Numbered from the stretch's first letter, positions 25,161 through 34,851 are shown. The stretch is 49,878 bases of DNA from Oscillospiraceae bacterium (GCA_015064355.1 SVSJ01000020.1:1-49878); one strand, 5' to 3'. Made by a program: numbers and translations. The notes: generated by a model not told the origin, from the letters alone.

Positions 25161-27458
25161 TTATTCCGCGCTTGCCAGAAGCTCCTTGATCTTTGCTAAG
25201 TCCTCACGACACAAGAGCTTCATTTCTTCTGCTCTCTGTGCAAGCTCTGCCGCTATCTTATCACGGTCAGCCAGAACAAGGTCCGCATCATTTATAAGCT
25301 CAACCGCAAAATCAAGCTGGCCGCCTGTGAGATCAACGAAATACTCCTGACCAAGCTGGCGCATCATTGACTTGACCTTCGGGTCATAGGACATACCGAT
25401 AACGGGAGTGCCGGCAGATGAAGCAAAGATTATGGAGTGGAGTCTCATTCCCACAATAAACTGTGCCTCTTTGAGAATACCGATCATTTCAGAAGCGTTC
25501 TCCGGCTTGTAAATGGAGTTTTTCACACCGACCGCAGTCAGCTTCTCGCATATAAGGGTGCATATCTCAAGATCTTGCTCCTCTTGCATTGGGATAAGGA
25601 GGGGGATGAGACCGTGCTTTGCGGAAATCTCCTTGCAAAGGGTGAATACCTCCTGTGCGACCTTTTTATCGTCGTCTGTAAGCTGGTACGCACCTTTTCT
25701 GCCGCCCTTAAGAGGTCTGACAGATACGGCAAAATAGTCACCGCAAATGCCCAGTCCGGAAAGAGCCTTTGAGAGAGCAGCCTCTCCGCAAGGCTTGATC
25801 AAAAATGCCGGGTCAGCAGTTACGTTGATCTTGTCGCCGTCAACTCCAAGAGTCACAAGCTCAGCCTTTGAGTCAGCGTCACGGACAGAAACGTAATCCG
25901 CGCCACTTACCACGTGGCAAGCGAGGGCTTTGTTCGATTCATAATTTATAGGTCCGATACCGTTTGCGAGGACGCAGACCTTGGCACCGCTTTGCTCCGC
26001 AAACTTCATTATACCTGCATAATAGCTGAGGCTTCGCTTACTGGTAGCATCCTGGAGAAGGCTTCCGCCGCCGGAGATGAGCATTTTCGCTCTGTTCAGA
26101 TTCCGTGAAACAGACAAAACGTTGAATCGCGAAATACACGCAAGACCCGTTCTTCCTTCTTCCTTCTTTGGATTTTTCGTCAGCGCCGCCAGCTTTACGC
26201 CGGGTATCGTCTCTGCCACCGAGTCAGTGATTATATCAAGGAGGCTTTCGTCTCCCAGGTTTCCGAATCCATAGTATCCGCTGAGGACGATATCCGGGTC
26301 TCCCTTTCTCAGATTAAACGGAACAGGAGACGACAGGGTGCGCTCATACATCCGGAGGTAATCCTCGGCCATTCTGCGGGAGGTGTATCTATCAAGAATC
26401 AACCTACGGTTGAATTTTCCCATTTCCCGGAGGGTGTCCTCGGGAGAATCAAGAAGAGTTGAAATATCCCTAAAGAGTGATTCCTCATCCGCCACCGGGC
26501 ATCCGCGGCAGCAGAAATTTGTGTTAACTCCCACGTCAACCTTTGACTCGTCGAATATGCCAATGGAACCCTGGTTGCCTGCCACAATAACAGGCTTTTC
26601 CCCAGCCATTGCCTCAAGAGCCGAGCGGGATACGCCTACGAAAATATCAGCTGCGGCGCAGTATTCGTTGGTGTTTGATACGCCACCTGTAACTGTAACG
26701 TATGATCTGCCAATCTTGCCGTTTGCTTCATCCGCAAGGGCACGGATCCGTTCAAGCTCGTTACCGCCGCCTACGATCACAAGGTTTGTGTAGGGGTATT
26801 TTTCAGCCAGTCGCGGCGCAATATTCACAAGTCTGAATGCAGGGTCCGCACGGTCCGTGTCAAGTCGGCTCATATATACGATACGGCGGTTTACAGGATC
26901 GAGACCGTGCTTTCTGATAATTGCCTCTGCAGAAGTGTCGGGGGAAAATTTATCCGTATCAATACCGTTGATTGTTACGTGGATCTTGTCTCTGCGGTAG
27001 CCGTATTCCTCCACCATATAGTCGACGATATCCTCGGAAACCGCCATAACTCGCTCGCCCCAGCGGGAGATCTTACGCAGAAGGGGATTTGTCGAGAAAT
27101 TCAAGTGAGACGTGGTGACAAATCGGAACTTTCGCCCCCCCGTGAATGTGATCCTGTCGTGGAGAAGTCCGCAAATGAATGCGGGGATTCTGGCGTGGGC
27201 GTGGACTATGTCAAACTCGCCCTTTGTTATAAGCTCTTTCAGCCCCAGATATGATTTCATAACCGCGGTAGGTTTTTTCGTGTGCAGCGGCAGTTTTACG
27301 TGTTCCACTCCAAAGGAGACCGCCATATCAGCATAAACGCCGCCGTTTGATGCAAGGGTAACTTTGTGTCCCAGAGCAATGAGCTCACGGCACAGTTCGA
27401 GAATGTGAGTCTCTGCCCCGCCGATGTTCATTGACATTGTCACCATCAGTATTTTCAT
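25161..27458 (-). CDS. csaB: Fusion of glycosyltransferase (GT4-like) and CsaB pyruvyl transferase
   Basis: A 765-residue two-domain protein. Residues 1 to about 375 form a GT-B glycosyltransferase starting MKILMVTMSMNIGGAETH, with the GVSRSALEAMAGEKPVI donor-site region. Residues from about 387 form a CsaB domain starting DIVLSGYYGFGNLGDESL and containing ISGGGSLLQD and GMRLHSIIFASSAGTPVIG. CsaB transfers pyruvate to cell-wall polysaccharide, which anchors SLH-domain proteins. The fusion suggests one polypeptide adds and pyruvylates a sugar. SLH-like lipoproteins occur later in this window (46036-48813). AAAGGAG precedes the ATG. Confidence 0.9.
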   Translation of the reverse strand: MKILMVTMSMNIGGAETHILELCRELIALGHKVTLASNGGVYADMAVSFGVEHVKLPLHTKKPTAVMKSYLGLKELITKGEFDIVHAHARIPAFICGLLHDRITFTGGRKFRFVTTSHLNFSTNPLLRKISRWGERVMAVSEDIVDYMVEEYGYRRDKIHVTINGIDTDKFSPDTSAEAIIRKHGLDPVNRRIVYMSRLDTDRADPAFRLVNIAPRLAEKYPYTNLVIVGGGNELERIRALADEANGKIGRSYVTVTGGVSNTNEYCAAADIFVGVSRSALEAMAGEKPVIVAGNQGSIGIFDESKVDVGVNTNFCCRGCPVADEESLFRDISTLLDSPEDTLREMGKFNRRLILDRYTSRRMAEDYLRMYERTLSSPVPFNLRKGDPDIVLSGYYGFGNLGDESLLDIITDSVAETIPGVKLAALTKNPKKEEGRTGLACISRFNVLSVSRNLNRAKMLISGGGSLLQDATSKRSLSYYAGIMKFAEQSGAKVCVLANGIGPINYESNKALACHVVSGADYVSVRDADSKAELVTLGVDGDKINVTADPAFLIKPCGEAALSKALSGLGICGDYFAVSVRPLKGGRKGAYQLTDDDKKVAQEVFTLCKEISAKHGLIPLLIPMQEEQDLEICTLICEKLTAVGVKNSIYKPENASEMIGILKEAQFIVGMRLHSIIFASSAGTPVIGMSYDPKVKSMMRQLGQEYFVDLTGGQLDFAVELINDADLVLADRDKIAAELAQRAEEMKLLCREDLAKIKELLASAE

Positions 27459-27503
27459 AGGTGTGTCTCCTTTTGCGTGATGAGTTATTTTGGACGTTTG
27501 GTT

Positions 27504-29492
27504 TTACTTTTTTCGGCTTCTCTTAGAACTGACTTTTCCGCGAGAATCCTTTTTCGGCGATCCTTTCGCATTTGGCTTTCCGCTTCTGCCGTGCTTGTCG
27601 GCACTTTCGTTCTTGTGCGTCGGTTTCTTCTGATTGCCGGATCTATGTGCGGCAGGCTTTTCCGCCTTGGGCTTCTCCTCGCGGGACATACCAAGCAGCT
27701 CGCGAAGGTCTTTTACACCCTCTTCGGAGCAGTAGTTCATAGCCTCGTAGATCTTGCGGCGATTATCGGGTTTTCTCCACTGGAGAAGTGCTCGCTGAAG
27801 CTGCTTTTCGTGGTAATCAGTCACCGCATACACAGCCTTACCGGTAAATGGATCAATTCCCGTGTAGTACATTACAGTAGATGCGGTACCGGGAGTAGGA
27901 TAGAAATCCTGCACCTGCTCCGGCGCAAGTCCGATCTTTTTTGTGTAAAGAGCCAGCCGCGCCGCGTCATCCATTGTGCATCCCGGGTGAGATGACATAA
28001 GATATGGCACGATGTACTGCTTCTTTCCGCACTCCTCAGACAGGCGGGTGTATTTTTCTCTGAATTTGTCGTAGACTTCAACACCGGGCTTACCCATACG
28101 CATCAAGGCGTTGGGAGCGCAATGCTCGGGGGCAACTTTAAGCTGACCGCTTACGTGATCACGCACCAGCTTTCTGAAGAACGCATCAGACTTGTCGTGC
28201 ATCATATAGTCAAATCTGATACCGGAACGGACAAAGACCTTCTTCACTCCCTTGACCCCCTCGATAGCCTCAAGAAGGCGGATGTATTCCGAGTGATCCG
28301 CTTTGAGATTGGGGCAGGGCTTGGGGAACAGGCACTTTTTACCTGGGCAGACCCCTTTTTCAAGCTGTTTGTCGCAGGCGGGATGTCTAAAGTTGGCTGT
28401 GGGGCCTCCTACGTCGTGGATATATCCCTTGAAATCGGGCATTGCGGCGATCTTCTCCGCTTCTCTCACACAGGATTCAATGCTTCTTGATCTGACAGCG
28501 CGTCCCTGGTGAAAAGCAATAGCGCAGAAATTGCATCCGCCGAAGCAGCCGCGGTTGTGTGTGATGGAGAACTTCACCTCGGTAATTGCGGGAACACCAC
28601 CCATCTCCTCGTACATTGGGTGATACGTGCGAGTGTACGGCAGGGAGTATACCCGGTCAAGCTCTTCCCTCTCAAGGGGGGCCTGAGGTGGATTTACAAC
28701 CAGCATCTTGTCGTCATAGTACTCCACGATAGCCTTGCCGTTTACCGAGTCGTTGTTGTAATACTGTATTTTGAAAGCCTTGGCGTAGGCTTTTTTTACT
28801 TCTTTAAGCTCATCGTAAGTGTAGCCGTTTGGGAGTCCGTCCTCGTCAAATCCTTCGGCACATTCGAAGAAGATCTTATCACCGGGCTTTGAAATATATG
28901 CTGTTCCGCGGACGTCGCGGATCTTTTTCACAGGCACTCCCTTGTCAAGAAGCTGCGCAAGTCGGACAACGGATCTCTCGCCCATACCGTACATAAGAAT
29001 GTCGGCACGGCTGTCAATAAGAACGGAGCGGCGCACCTTATCCGACCAGTAATCATAGTGAGCGAAACGGCGGAGAGATGCTTCAAGTCCGCCAATGAGG
29101 ATCGGTATATCCCCGTATGCCTCGCGGATACGGTTGCAGTACACGATGACCGCACGGTCAGGGCGAAGTCCCGCCTTGCATCCGGGGGAGTAGTAGTCCT
29201 CGCTGCGGCGTTTCTTGGCGGCAGTATAATGAGCCACCATGGAGTCAATATTGCCCGAGGAGACCAAAAAACCCAGGCGCGGTCTGCCGAATTTCTTGAA
29301 ATCGGTGGTATCCCGCCAGTCGGGCTGTGGGAGCATTGCAACGGTGAATCCTGCGTCCTCCAGTACTCGGCCGATTATTGCCGCGCCAAAGGACGGGTGA
29401 TCCACGTATGCATCCCCGTTTACGTATACAAAGTCCGGCTGACTGTCCAGCTCATCCGGCGTTACCGGAAGGAATTTCAGTTCTTTTTCCAT
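27504..29492 (-). CDS. YgiQ-family radical SAM protein
   Basis: A 662-residue protein of the YgiQ radical SAM family. The [4Fe-4S]-binding Cys motif is in NRGCFGGCNFCAIAFHQG near residue 315, preceded by an N-terminal B12-binding-like domain with GGLEASLRRFAHYDYWSDKV near residue 145. The C-terminal 65 residues are extremely Lys/Arg/Ser-rich and probably disordered. The reaction of YgiQ proteins is not established to my knowledge. It lies 46 bp upstream of csaB and 21 bp after tadA in the same direction. Confidence 0.92.
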   Translation of the reverse strand: MEKELKFLPVTPDELDSQPDFVYVNGDAYVDHPSFGAAIIGRVLEDAGFTVAMLPQPDWRDTTDFKKFGRPRLGFLVSSGNIDSMVAHYTAAKKRRSEDYYSPGCKAGLRPDRAVIVYCNRIREAYGDIPILIGGLEASLRRFAHYDYWSDKVRRSVLIDSRADILMYGMGERSVVRLAQLLDKGVPVKKIRDVRGTAYISKPGDKIFFECAEGFDEDGLPNGYTYDELKEVKKAYAKAFKIQYYNNDSVNGKAIVEYYDDKMLVVNPPQAPLEREELDRVYSLPYTRTYHPMYEEMGGVPAITEVKFSITHNRGCFGGCNFCAIAFHQGRAVRSRSIESCVREAEKIAAMPDFKGYIHDVGGPTANFRHPACDKQLEKGVCPGKKCLFPKPCPNLKADHSEYIRLLEAIEGVKGVKKVFVRSGIRFDYMMHDKSDAFFRKLVRDHVSGQLKVAPEHCAPNALMRMGKPGVEVYDKFREKYTRLSEECGKKQYIVPYLMSSHPGCTMDDAARLALYTKKIGLAPEQVQDFYPTPGTASTVMYYTGIDPFTGKAVYAVTDYHEKQLQRALLQWRKPDNRRKIYEAMNYCSEEGVKDLRELLGMSREEKPKAEKPAAHRSGNQKKPTHKNESADKHGRSGKPNAKGSPKKDSRGKVSSKRSRKK

Positions 29493-29513
29493 TTCGTCTC
29501 CTGATTATGTCTG

Positions 29514-30080
29514 TTATTTCTCTCTTTTCTTCTTAAAGAAGCTCTGCAGCATTACTTTTGATTCTTCCTCGAGGACTCCGGTGGTGACTTCAGGCTTGTG
29601 GTTTACCGGGTATTCGTTCAGCTCGAACAGGGAGCCGTAAACTCCACCCTTCGGATCACGGGCACCAATAACGATTCGCGGCACTCTCGCGCACATAATA
29701 GCGCCGCCGCACATTACACAAGGCTCAAGAGTGACGTATAAGGTGGATCTGGTCAGCCGCCATCCCCCAAGCAGTCGCCCTGCTTTTGAAATAGCCGCTG
29801 TTTCCGCGTGATAGGTTGCATCTTTAAACACTTCCCTGCCGTTACACTCTGCGGCAATTATATGCCCGTCGCGCACGATAACACAGCCAACCGGCACGTC
29901 GTCGTACTCCGCCGCAAGGGAGGCAAGATCCAGGGCAGCCATCATATAAAACTCGTCCGCCGCCTCCCGATCCTCGAGAATATACGGCATTTCCGCTGCC
30001 CGGGTCTCATACCCTTCGATTATTTCAGAGATCCGCCTCTCTCTTTGAGCAATGATCTCGTTTCTTTCAGCTTCAGTCAT
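29514..30080 (-). CDS. tadA: tRNA-specific adenosine deaminase TadA
   Basis: Deaminase that makes inosine at position 34 of tRNA-Arg(ACG). The zinc ligands and catalytic Glu are in YHAETAAI (about residue 91) and EPCVMCGGAI (about 120). At 188 residues it is longer than usual (about 150-165) because of a charged helical N-terminal extension of about 45 residues. Its ATG overlaps the upstream CPBP protease stop by eight bases (ATGACTGA), indicating coupled translation. Confidence 0.92.
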   Translation of the reverse strand: MTEAERNEIIAQRERRISEIIEGYETRAAEMPYILEDREAADEFYMMAALDLASLAAEYDDVPVGCVIVRDGHIIAAECNGREVFKDATYHAETAAISKAGRLLGGWRLTRSTLYVTLEPCVMCGGAIMCARVPRIVIGARDPKGGVYGSLFELNEYPVNHKPEVTTGVLEEESKVMLQSFFKKKREK

Positions 30081-30846
30081 TTTCTTTTGTCTCCCGTGGT
30101 GTTTCTTTCTGCTGTCCGTCTACCGCAAGGGCCGCTCTGCCTCTCATTATAAGAAGGATCAGCAAAGCAAGTATTCCCACTGAAACAAAGGCAACGTCCG
30201 TCTGGTGGCGGATGGTGTTATTCTCCGCAAGCCAAGTCAGATATACAAGAGAGCGGGCATTGATGAAAATATGCACAGCGCAGGGCACCCACATTTTGTC
30301 GGTCTTTTCCATAGCGATGCCTAGGAATATGCCCGAAATCAGGGCGTAGCTCATTCCGTCAATGGTTCCGTGGATTATTGCAAACATAACCGCCTGCGTG
30401 ATCACACCAAACATGGGGCTGAGCTTGCAGAGTTCCTTATAGAACAGGTTTCGGAAGATATACTCTTCAACAAGAGGATGGATCACAAGGACAGACACTA
30501 TGTAAACGGGAGTCACTTTCGCCGGTGCCGAGGAGTAATTGGAAATAACCAAGGACACAGCATACATTGCGAGGATGAGTATAGCCGCTGTGCAGAAGAA
30601 ATACATTACACAGCCTACTACACCCACATTTCTCGGCTTGGCAGGCGCCTCTTCGGGGACCTCGTATGTTTTTATATGAAAAATGAATATAGCTGCGGCC
30701 GCTGCAATAATAAAAGCAACCAGGGATGGGATCACACCGCTTACCCCTGCCTCCCCAAACAGTAACAAGAGCAGGTTTTGCACCATTACCATTGCAATAA
30801 AGGGGATAAAAACGTGAAGCAGTCGGTTAATATTCGTTTTTTCCAT
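30073..30846 (-). CDS. CPBP-family intramembrane metalloprotease
   Basis: A 257-residue membrane protein with about seven transmembrane segments. It carries the CPBP (Abi, Rce1-like) motifs: EEYIFR near residue 125 (EExxxR), FAIIH near 153 (FxxxH) and HIFIN near 197 (HxxxN). Family members cleave prenylated or peptide substrates within the membrane, and some act in bacteriocin self-immunity. No bacteriocin gene lies nearby, so a housekeeping role is as likely. It overlaps tadA by eight bases. Confidence 0.9.
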   Translation of the reverse strand: MEKTNINRLLHVFIPFIAMVMVQNLLLLLFGEAGVSGVIPSLVAFIIAAAAAIFIFHIKTYEVPEEAPAKPRNVGVVGCVMYFFCTAAILILAMYAVSLVISNYSSAPAKVTPVYIVSVLVIHPLVEEYIFRNLFYKELCKLSPMFGVITQAVMFAIIHGTIDGMSYALISGIFLGIAMEKTDKMWVPCAVHIFINARSLVYLTWLAENNTIRHQTDVAFVSVGILALLILLIMRGRAALAVDGQQKETPRETKEND

Positions 30847-30873
30847 ATTTCGGTCTCCTTTCTGAAAAAAACA

Positions 30874-31683
30874 TCAATACTCGTCAAGGAACGAGCACTG
30901 CTTGTCTTTTAGTTTATATCCAACCAGGGTGTCTACGTTTGCACGGTGGATGGAATTAAAAATATTCTTCTCAACGTCCGGGTTTGTTTTTTTCAGCTCG
31001 CGGATCAGAGCTTTGGTCTCACGCCTCTTTGATGCGTTTTCGTCGATGACAGCATTTTCGGTCATTCTGCAAGCGCAAGCGAGAAATTCAAGTCCGTTGT
31101 GCTTCGCCCAGGCGATTATTGCGTCCTCGTGGATCTTGTAAAGAGGGCGGATCAGCTCCATTCCCTCGTAATTTGTGCTGTGCAGTTTGGGTAGCATTCC
31201 CTGAATTTGCGAGCCCCAAAGCATACCCATAAGGGTGGTTTCGATCACATCGGAAAAGTGATGGCCCAGAGCGATCTTGTTACAGCCCAGCTCTTTTGCA
31301 TAGCTGTAAAGATGACCGCGGCGCATTCTGGCGCAAAGGTAGCAGGGATTCTTCTCCGTCTTCTCGGTTACGGAGAAAATATTGGTTTCAAACATTTTCA
31401 CAGGCAAGTCGAGGAGGCGACAGTTTTCCGTGAGACGTGCGAGATTTGCCTCGCTGTACCCCGGGTTCATCGAGATATATTCAAGCTCAAAGGGTGCGTC
31501 AGAATGTCTTTGCAGCTGTCGGAGAAGGACTGCAAGAATTGCGGAATCCTTTCCACCGGACATGCAGACTGCGATCTTGTCCCCCTCGGAAATGAGGCAG
31601 TAGTCCTTGATTGCAGTAATGAACGGCCCCCAGATCTCTTTGCGGTATTTTTTCAGTATGCTGTTGATTATTTTCTCGTCCAT
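30874..31683 (-). CDS. TtcA-like tRNA thiolation enzyme (PP-loop ATPase)
   Basis: A 269-residue ATP-pyrophosphatase of the TtcA family, which makes 2-thiocytidine 32 in tRNA. It has the PP-loop CMSGGKDSAILAVLL near residue 40, a CYLCARMRRGHLYSYA Fe-S motif near 110, GHHFSDVIET, and a further CACRM pair near 210. The ATG at 31683 (MDEKIINS) is preferred; the in-frame ATG at 31719 falls inside a copy of a dispersed repeat and has no ribosome binding site. The cysteine desulfurase encoded downstream could supply sulfur. Confidence 0.88.
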   Translation of the reverse strand: MDEKIINSILKKYRKEIWGPFITAIKDYCLISEGDKIAVCMSGGKDSAILAVLLRQLQRHSDAPFELEYISMNPGYSEANLARLTENCRLLDLPVKMFETNIFSVTEKTEKNPCYLCARMRRGHLYSYAKELGCNKIALGHHFSDVIETTLMGMLWGSQIQGMLPKLHSTNYEGMELIRPLYKIHEDAIIAWAKHNGLEFLACACRMTENAVIDENASKRRETKALIRELKKTNPDVEKNIFNSIHRANVDTLVGYKLKDKQCSFLDEY

Positions 31684-31715
31684 GATTATCTTTCGTTTGT
31701 TTGGATTATGTTCAT

Positions 31716-31746
31716 TCAACGGGACGTCCAGGACGCCAGTCCCTAC
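31716..31746 (-). repeat. Degenerate copy of the GGGACG repeat core upstream of the TtcA-like gene
   Basis: CGGGACGTCCAGGACGCC and the following CCCTACGG match the inverse of the core at 43184, 48863 and 49677 with a few changes. It lies in the gap between tcdA and the TtcA-like gene. Confidence 0.65.
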
Positions 31747-31761
31747 GGATTATTTCGTCTA

Positions 31762-32508
31762 TTATCTGTTTTCCAAGCTTTCTTTTATCTCCGTTTTGCA
31801 CAGATCCTTTATTACTTCCCCTGCGATGATCAGCCCGCTGACCGACGGAACAAATGCAGCAGACGCGGGAGTAGCTTTTCTGAACGCTTTTTCCTCGTTT
31901 TCGGCGCCGCCCGGCTGGAATTCCGGCTTGATTGCCACTTCCTTGGAGTACACGACCTTGAGGCTCGGTATCCCTGCCTTGCGTAGCTCACGTCTGATCG
32001 CCGCGGCAAGGGGGCAAACGGAGGTTTTGTATATATCCGTTACTTCAAATTGAGTCGGGTCAAGCTTGTTACCTGCGCCCATTGCGGAGATGATCGGAGT
32101 GCCCACAGCGTAGCAGGCTTTTATCATCGCAAGCTTTGCAGAGACTGTGTCAATGGCATCGACCACGTAGTCGAACTTTGCAAAATCGAAGGTGTCGATA
32201 TTTTCGGGAAGGACGAATTGTGCCCGCAGATTAAGCTTGCAATCAGCACCGATCTCACGGATTCTGGCGGCAGCCGCCTCTGTCTTCAGCATTCCAACGG
32301 TCCGGGAAGTGGCGATGATCTGCCTGTTAAGGTTCGATTCGGCCACCCGGTCAGCGTCCACCAAAGTCAGCTCGCCCACACCAGAGCGCACCAGTGCTTC
32401 AACCGTGTGTCCCCCTACTCCGCCCAAGCCAAATACTGCAACGTGGCAGTTTTTCAGCTTGTCTACAGCCATCTTGCCTATGAGCATTGAGGTTCTTTCA
32501 AGATCCAT
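31762..32508 (-). CDS. tcdA: tRNA threonylcarbamoyladenosine dehydratase TcdA (ThiF/E1-like)
   Basis: E1-like enzyme that cyclises t6A37 of tRNA to ct6A in an ATP-dependent step. The 248 residues contain the nucleotide-binding HVAVFGLGGVGGHTVEAL near residue 22, DADRVAESNLNRQI near 53 and a late SVCPLAAAIRRELRKAG segment near 170, all typical of TcdA. The ATG at 32508 is listed; a GTG at 32517 with AAGGA at good distance is an equal alternative. It starts the long minus-strand gene run down to 22617. Confidence 0.9.
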   Translation of the reverse strand: MDLERTSMLIGKMAVDKLKNCHVAVFGLGGVGGHTVEALVRSGVGELTLVDADRVAESNLNRQIIATSRTVGMLKTEAAAARIREIGADCKLNLRAQFVLPENIDTFDFAKFDYVVDAIDTVSAKLAMIKACYAVGTPIISAMGAGNKLDPTQFEVTDIYKTSVCPLAAAIRRELRKAGIPSLKVVYSKEVAIKPEFQPGGAENEEKAFRKATPASAAFVPSVSGLIIAGEVIKDLCKTEIKESLENR

Positions 32509-32642
32509 ATTTCGCACCGTCCTTTCCTTTACTACAAATAGTGGGTATATTCCATATTATTATATCACAAGTTATGGTGGTATTGCAAGGGGAGGAGAAA
32601 TATAAAAGATAATACATAAGAGATAATAGATAAAAGATATAA

Positions 32643-32671
32643 TTGACAATAGCACACCTGTGTGATAAAAT
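32643..32671 (+). promoter_or_regulatory. Promoter with inverted repeat upstream of 32702 gene
   Basis: TTGACA and TAAAAT are 17 bases apart. The spacer has CACAC-CT-GTGTG and the -10 overlaps GATAA-AA-TTATC, so a repressor could bind between and over the boxes. TGTGATA at the -10 edge recurs in the promoters at 36329 and 37824. Confidence 0.7.
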
Positions 32672-32701
32672 TATCTCACAATAAAACCGCTTGAGGTGTA
32701 T

Positions 32702-34807
32702 ATGACTACATTAGCTATAAAGAACAACAACAAGCTTTTCTCCGTTGATAAAGAAGCCAAAACCGCTTCTTTATATTTCGGTGAAGAATGCATCTGGTCA
32801 CAGCCTCTCGCGGAGCTTTTCTTTGCCTCCGCAAAGCGCCCCTGGGAAATCGACTACGCATTCACTATTGACGAGATCACAGAGGCCGCGGAAACCGTAA
32901 CTGTTTCTTTTTTCTGCAAGGCTCTCTCCGGAGTGGCACAGTTTTCCTTTGGTGAGCCTGACGCACTCCGCCTGAACGTATCAGTTAAAAACAAGATCTC
33001 CTCACCTCTTGAGTGTTTCACCTTTGGCGCAACCTTTAAAACAAACGCACCGACTACACAGAAGGTAGTGATTCCCCACGTTATTTACAATGACAACCCC
33101 GGCGCCGACCCTTACCGCACTGTTGCGCACATCGGCAAGACCGAGGGCCTCGGCATTATCGTTGAAGAGCACCGCTTGCCCATTCCTGCCGTAAATATCG
33201 AGTGGGAGCAGGGCGGCGGATTTAGATATATTACAGTCCTTTCCGTTCCTCACGTTGTTACAGGTGCTGACCACGACTATTGGTCTCTCGGTGCGCTGTA
33301 CGGCGGCGAAGGCAAGGCTCACACCATTACCTCAACCAGCGGCCCCCTTATGTTCAACGGAATGCGTGACATAGTGTACGGCGGCCAGGGTATGCCCCTC
33401 CCCCTTGAGAGAGGATATCGCACCCTCCAGCCCGGTCAGGTTCTTGAAAAGACCTTTATTATCGACGTTGGCGAAACAAAAGAGGGTCGCGGCTTCCGCA
33501 AGCTGGTTGATTTGGGTTACGGCATTCTCAAACCCGACAACAAGCCCGACCACCCCTTCCGCGACATGATCGAATACAAAAAATCCGTTGTGGACAGCAG
33601 ATACAGAAAAGAAAGCTACTGCTCCGGCTACAGCTGTTTCGGTACAGCTAACGATTTCGGCGATTTTTCCGGCAGACCCGACTATTTCCTCTACGCTTGG
33701 ACAGGTCAGGCATTGAAGATTGCGTGGGGCGAGATAAAGCTTGGCCTCGACTACGGTGAAACAGAGCGATACAACCGCGGGGTTGAAGCCGTTGACTTCT
33801 TTGTTCGTGAAACCGAGGGTCAGACGCCCGGTCTCCTACGCTGCTATTATCTTGTTGACACAAAGGAATGGGGCGGCAGTTGGGACAACCCCGGAACCAA
33901 TCTTGCATCCCGTATGCAGGGCGAGGCGCTGATGGATCTTGTTGACATCCTATCCCTTCTTCGGGATCACGGCAAGGAAGTTCCGAAATCTTGGGAAGAG
34001 TTGGTGCGCCGCGCTTGCAAGTTCCTCACAGACCCCGCGAGCCTGACTGCTGACGGCATATTCCCCCTTACCTGGAATCACAACGGTACTCCCGCGGAGC
34101 AGTTTATCAACACAGCCGGTGTCCCCTGCGTTGACGCTCTCGCGAAAGCTGCAATGTACTTCGATAGCGAAGAATACCTGAGCGCCGCAAAGCTGATCTT
34201 CTCCAGATATTACGAATATCACATGAGAACCTTTGACCGTCACTTCGCTCGCGCCACCTTTGACGCAAAGTGCGAAGATAAGGAAGCAGGAATCTACGTT
34301 TTCTGCGCGGCGGCTGATCTTTACAAAGCCACCGGTGACGAGTTCTACAAAGAAGCGGCAGACGACGCAGCAGACTGGCTTCTCACATTCGTATTCTTCT
34401 GGGAGATCGGATTCCTTCCGGGCAGTCAGTGCGCTGAAAAGAAGTTCTGCTCCCTCGGTTGGCCCGGTGTCAGCGTGCAGAATCACCACCTTGATGTGTT
34501 CTTCCCCACATTTGAAATGTACGAGTACGGCAAGATGACCAGCAACGAAAAGATAATGCACATGACCCTCTGCGTTGCCAATGCTCTGACCTACGGCGTG
34601 TGCACATACCCCGGCGAATGGGGCTTTACCGTAATCGGTGAACAGGGCGAGCAGTACTACCACACCAATTACTTCCAGGGATGGTACCCGGATCTCCTTA
34701 ACAATATGCACTTCTGGAGAGGCAAAATGCGCACCTGGAATCCCTCCTGGATCACAGCGCAGGTGCTTCAGTCCTCCCTCAAGTTTTTCGACGGAGACAA
34801 GGCTTAA
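32702..34807 (+). CDS. Uncharacterised protein resembling (alpha/alpha)-barrel glycosidases
   Basis: A 701-residue soluble protein without signal peptide. The N-terminal 250 residues look beta-rich. The C-terminal part (about 290-701) has repeated helices rich in Trp and aromatic residues, for example YLVDTKEWGGSWDNPGTN near residue 382, which resembles six-hairpin glycosidases. I do not recognise the GH family. GAGGTG precedes the ATG at five bases. Neighbouring sugar isomerase and Gfo/Idh genes and a shared promoter motif suggest catabolism of an oligosaccharide inside the cell. The frame could also start at GTG 32696. Confidence 0.75.
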   Translation: MTTLAIKNNNKLFSVDKEAKTASLYFGEECIWSQPLAELFFASAKRPWEIDYAFTIDEITEAAETVTVSFFCKALSGVAQFSFGEPDALRLNVSVKNKISSPLECFTFGATFKTNAPTTQKVVIPHVIYNDNPGADPYRTVAHIGKTEGLGIIVEEHRLPIPAVNIEWEQGGGFRYITVLSVPHVVTGADHDYWSLGALYGGEGKAHTITSTSGPLMFNGMRDIVYGGQGMPLPLERGYRTLQPGQVLEKTFIIDVGETKEGRGFRKLVDLGYGILKPDNKPDHPFRDMIEYKKSVVDSRYRKESYCSGYSCFGTANDFGDFSGRPDYFLYAWTGQALKIAWGEIKLGLDYGETERYNRGVEAVDFFVRETEGQTPGLLRCYYLVDTKEWGGSWDNPGTNLASRMQGEALMDLVDILSLLRDHGKEVPKSWEELVRRACKFLTDPASLTADGIFPLTWNHNGTPAEQFINTAGVPCVDALAKAAMYFDSEEYLSAAKLIFSRYYEYHMRTFDRHFARATFDAKCEDKEAGIYVFCAAADLYKATGDEFYKEAADDAADWLLTFVFFWEIGFLPGSQCAEKKFCSLGWPGVSVQNHHLDVFFPTFEMYEYGKMTSNEKIMHMTLCVANALTYGVCTYPGEWGFTVIGEQGEQYYHTNYFQGWYPDLLNNMHFWRGKMRTWNPSWITAQVLQSSLKFFDGDKA

Positions 34808-34851
34808 TTTTTTGAAAAAATAAATCTTTATGAAAGGTTATGGGAAATAAA

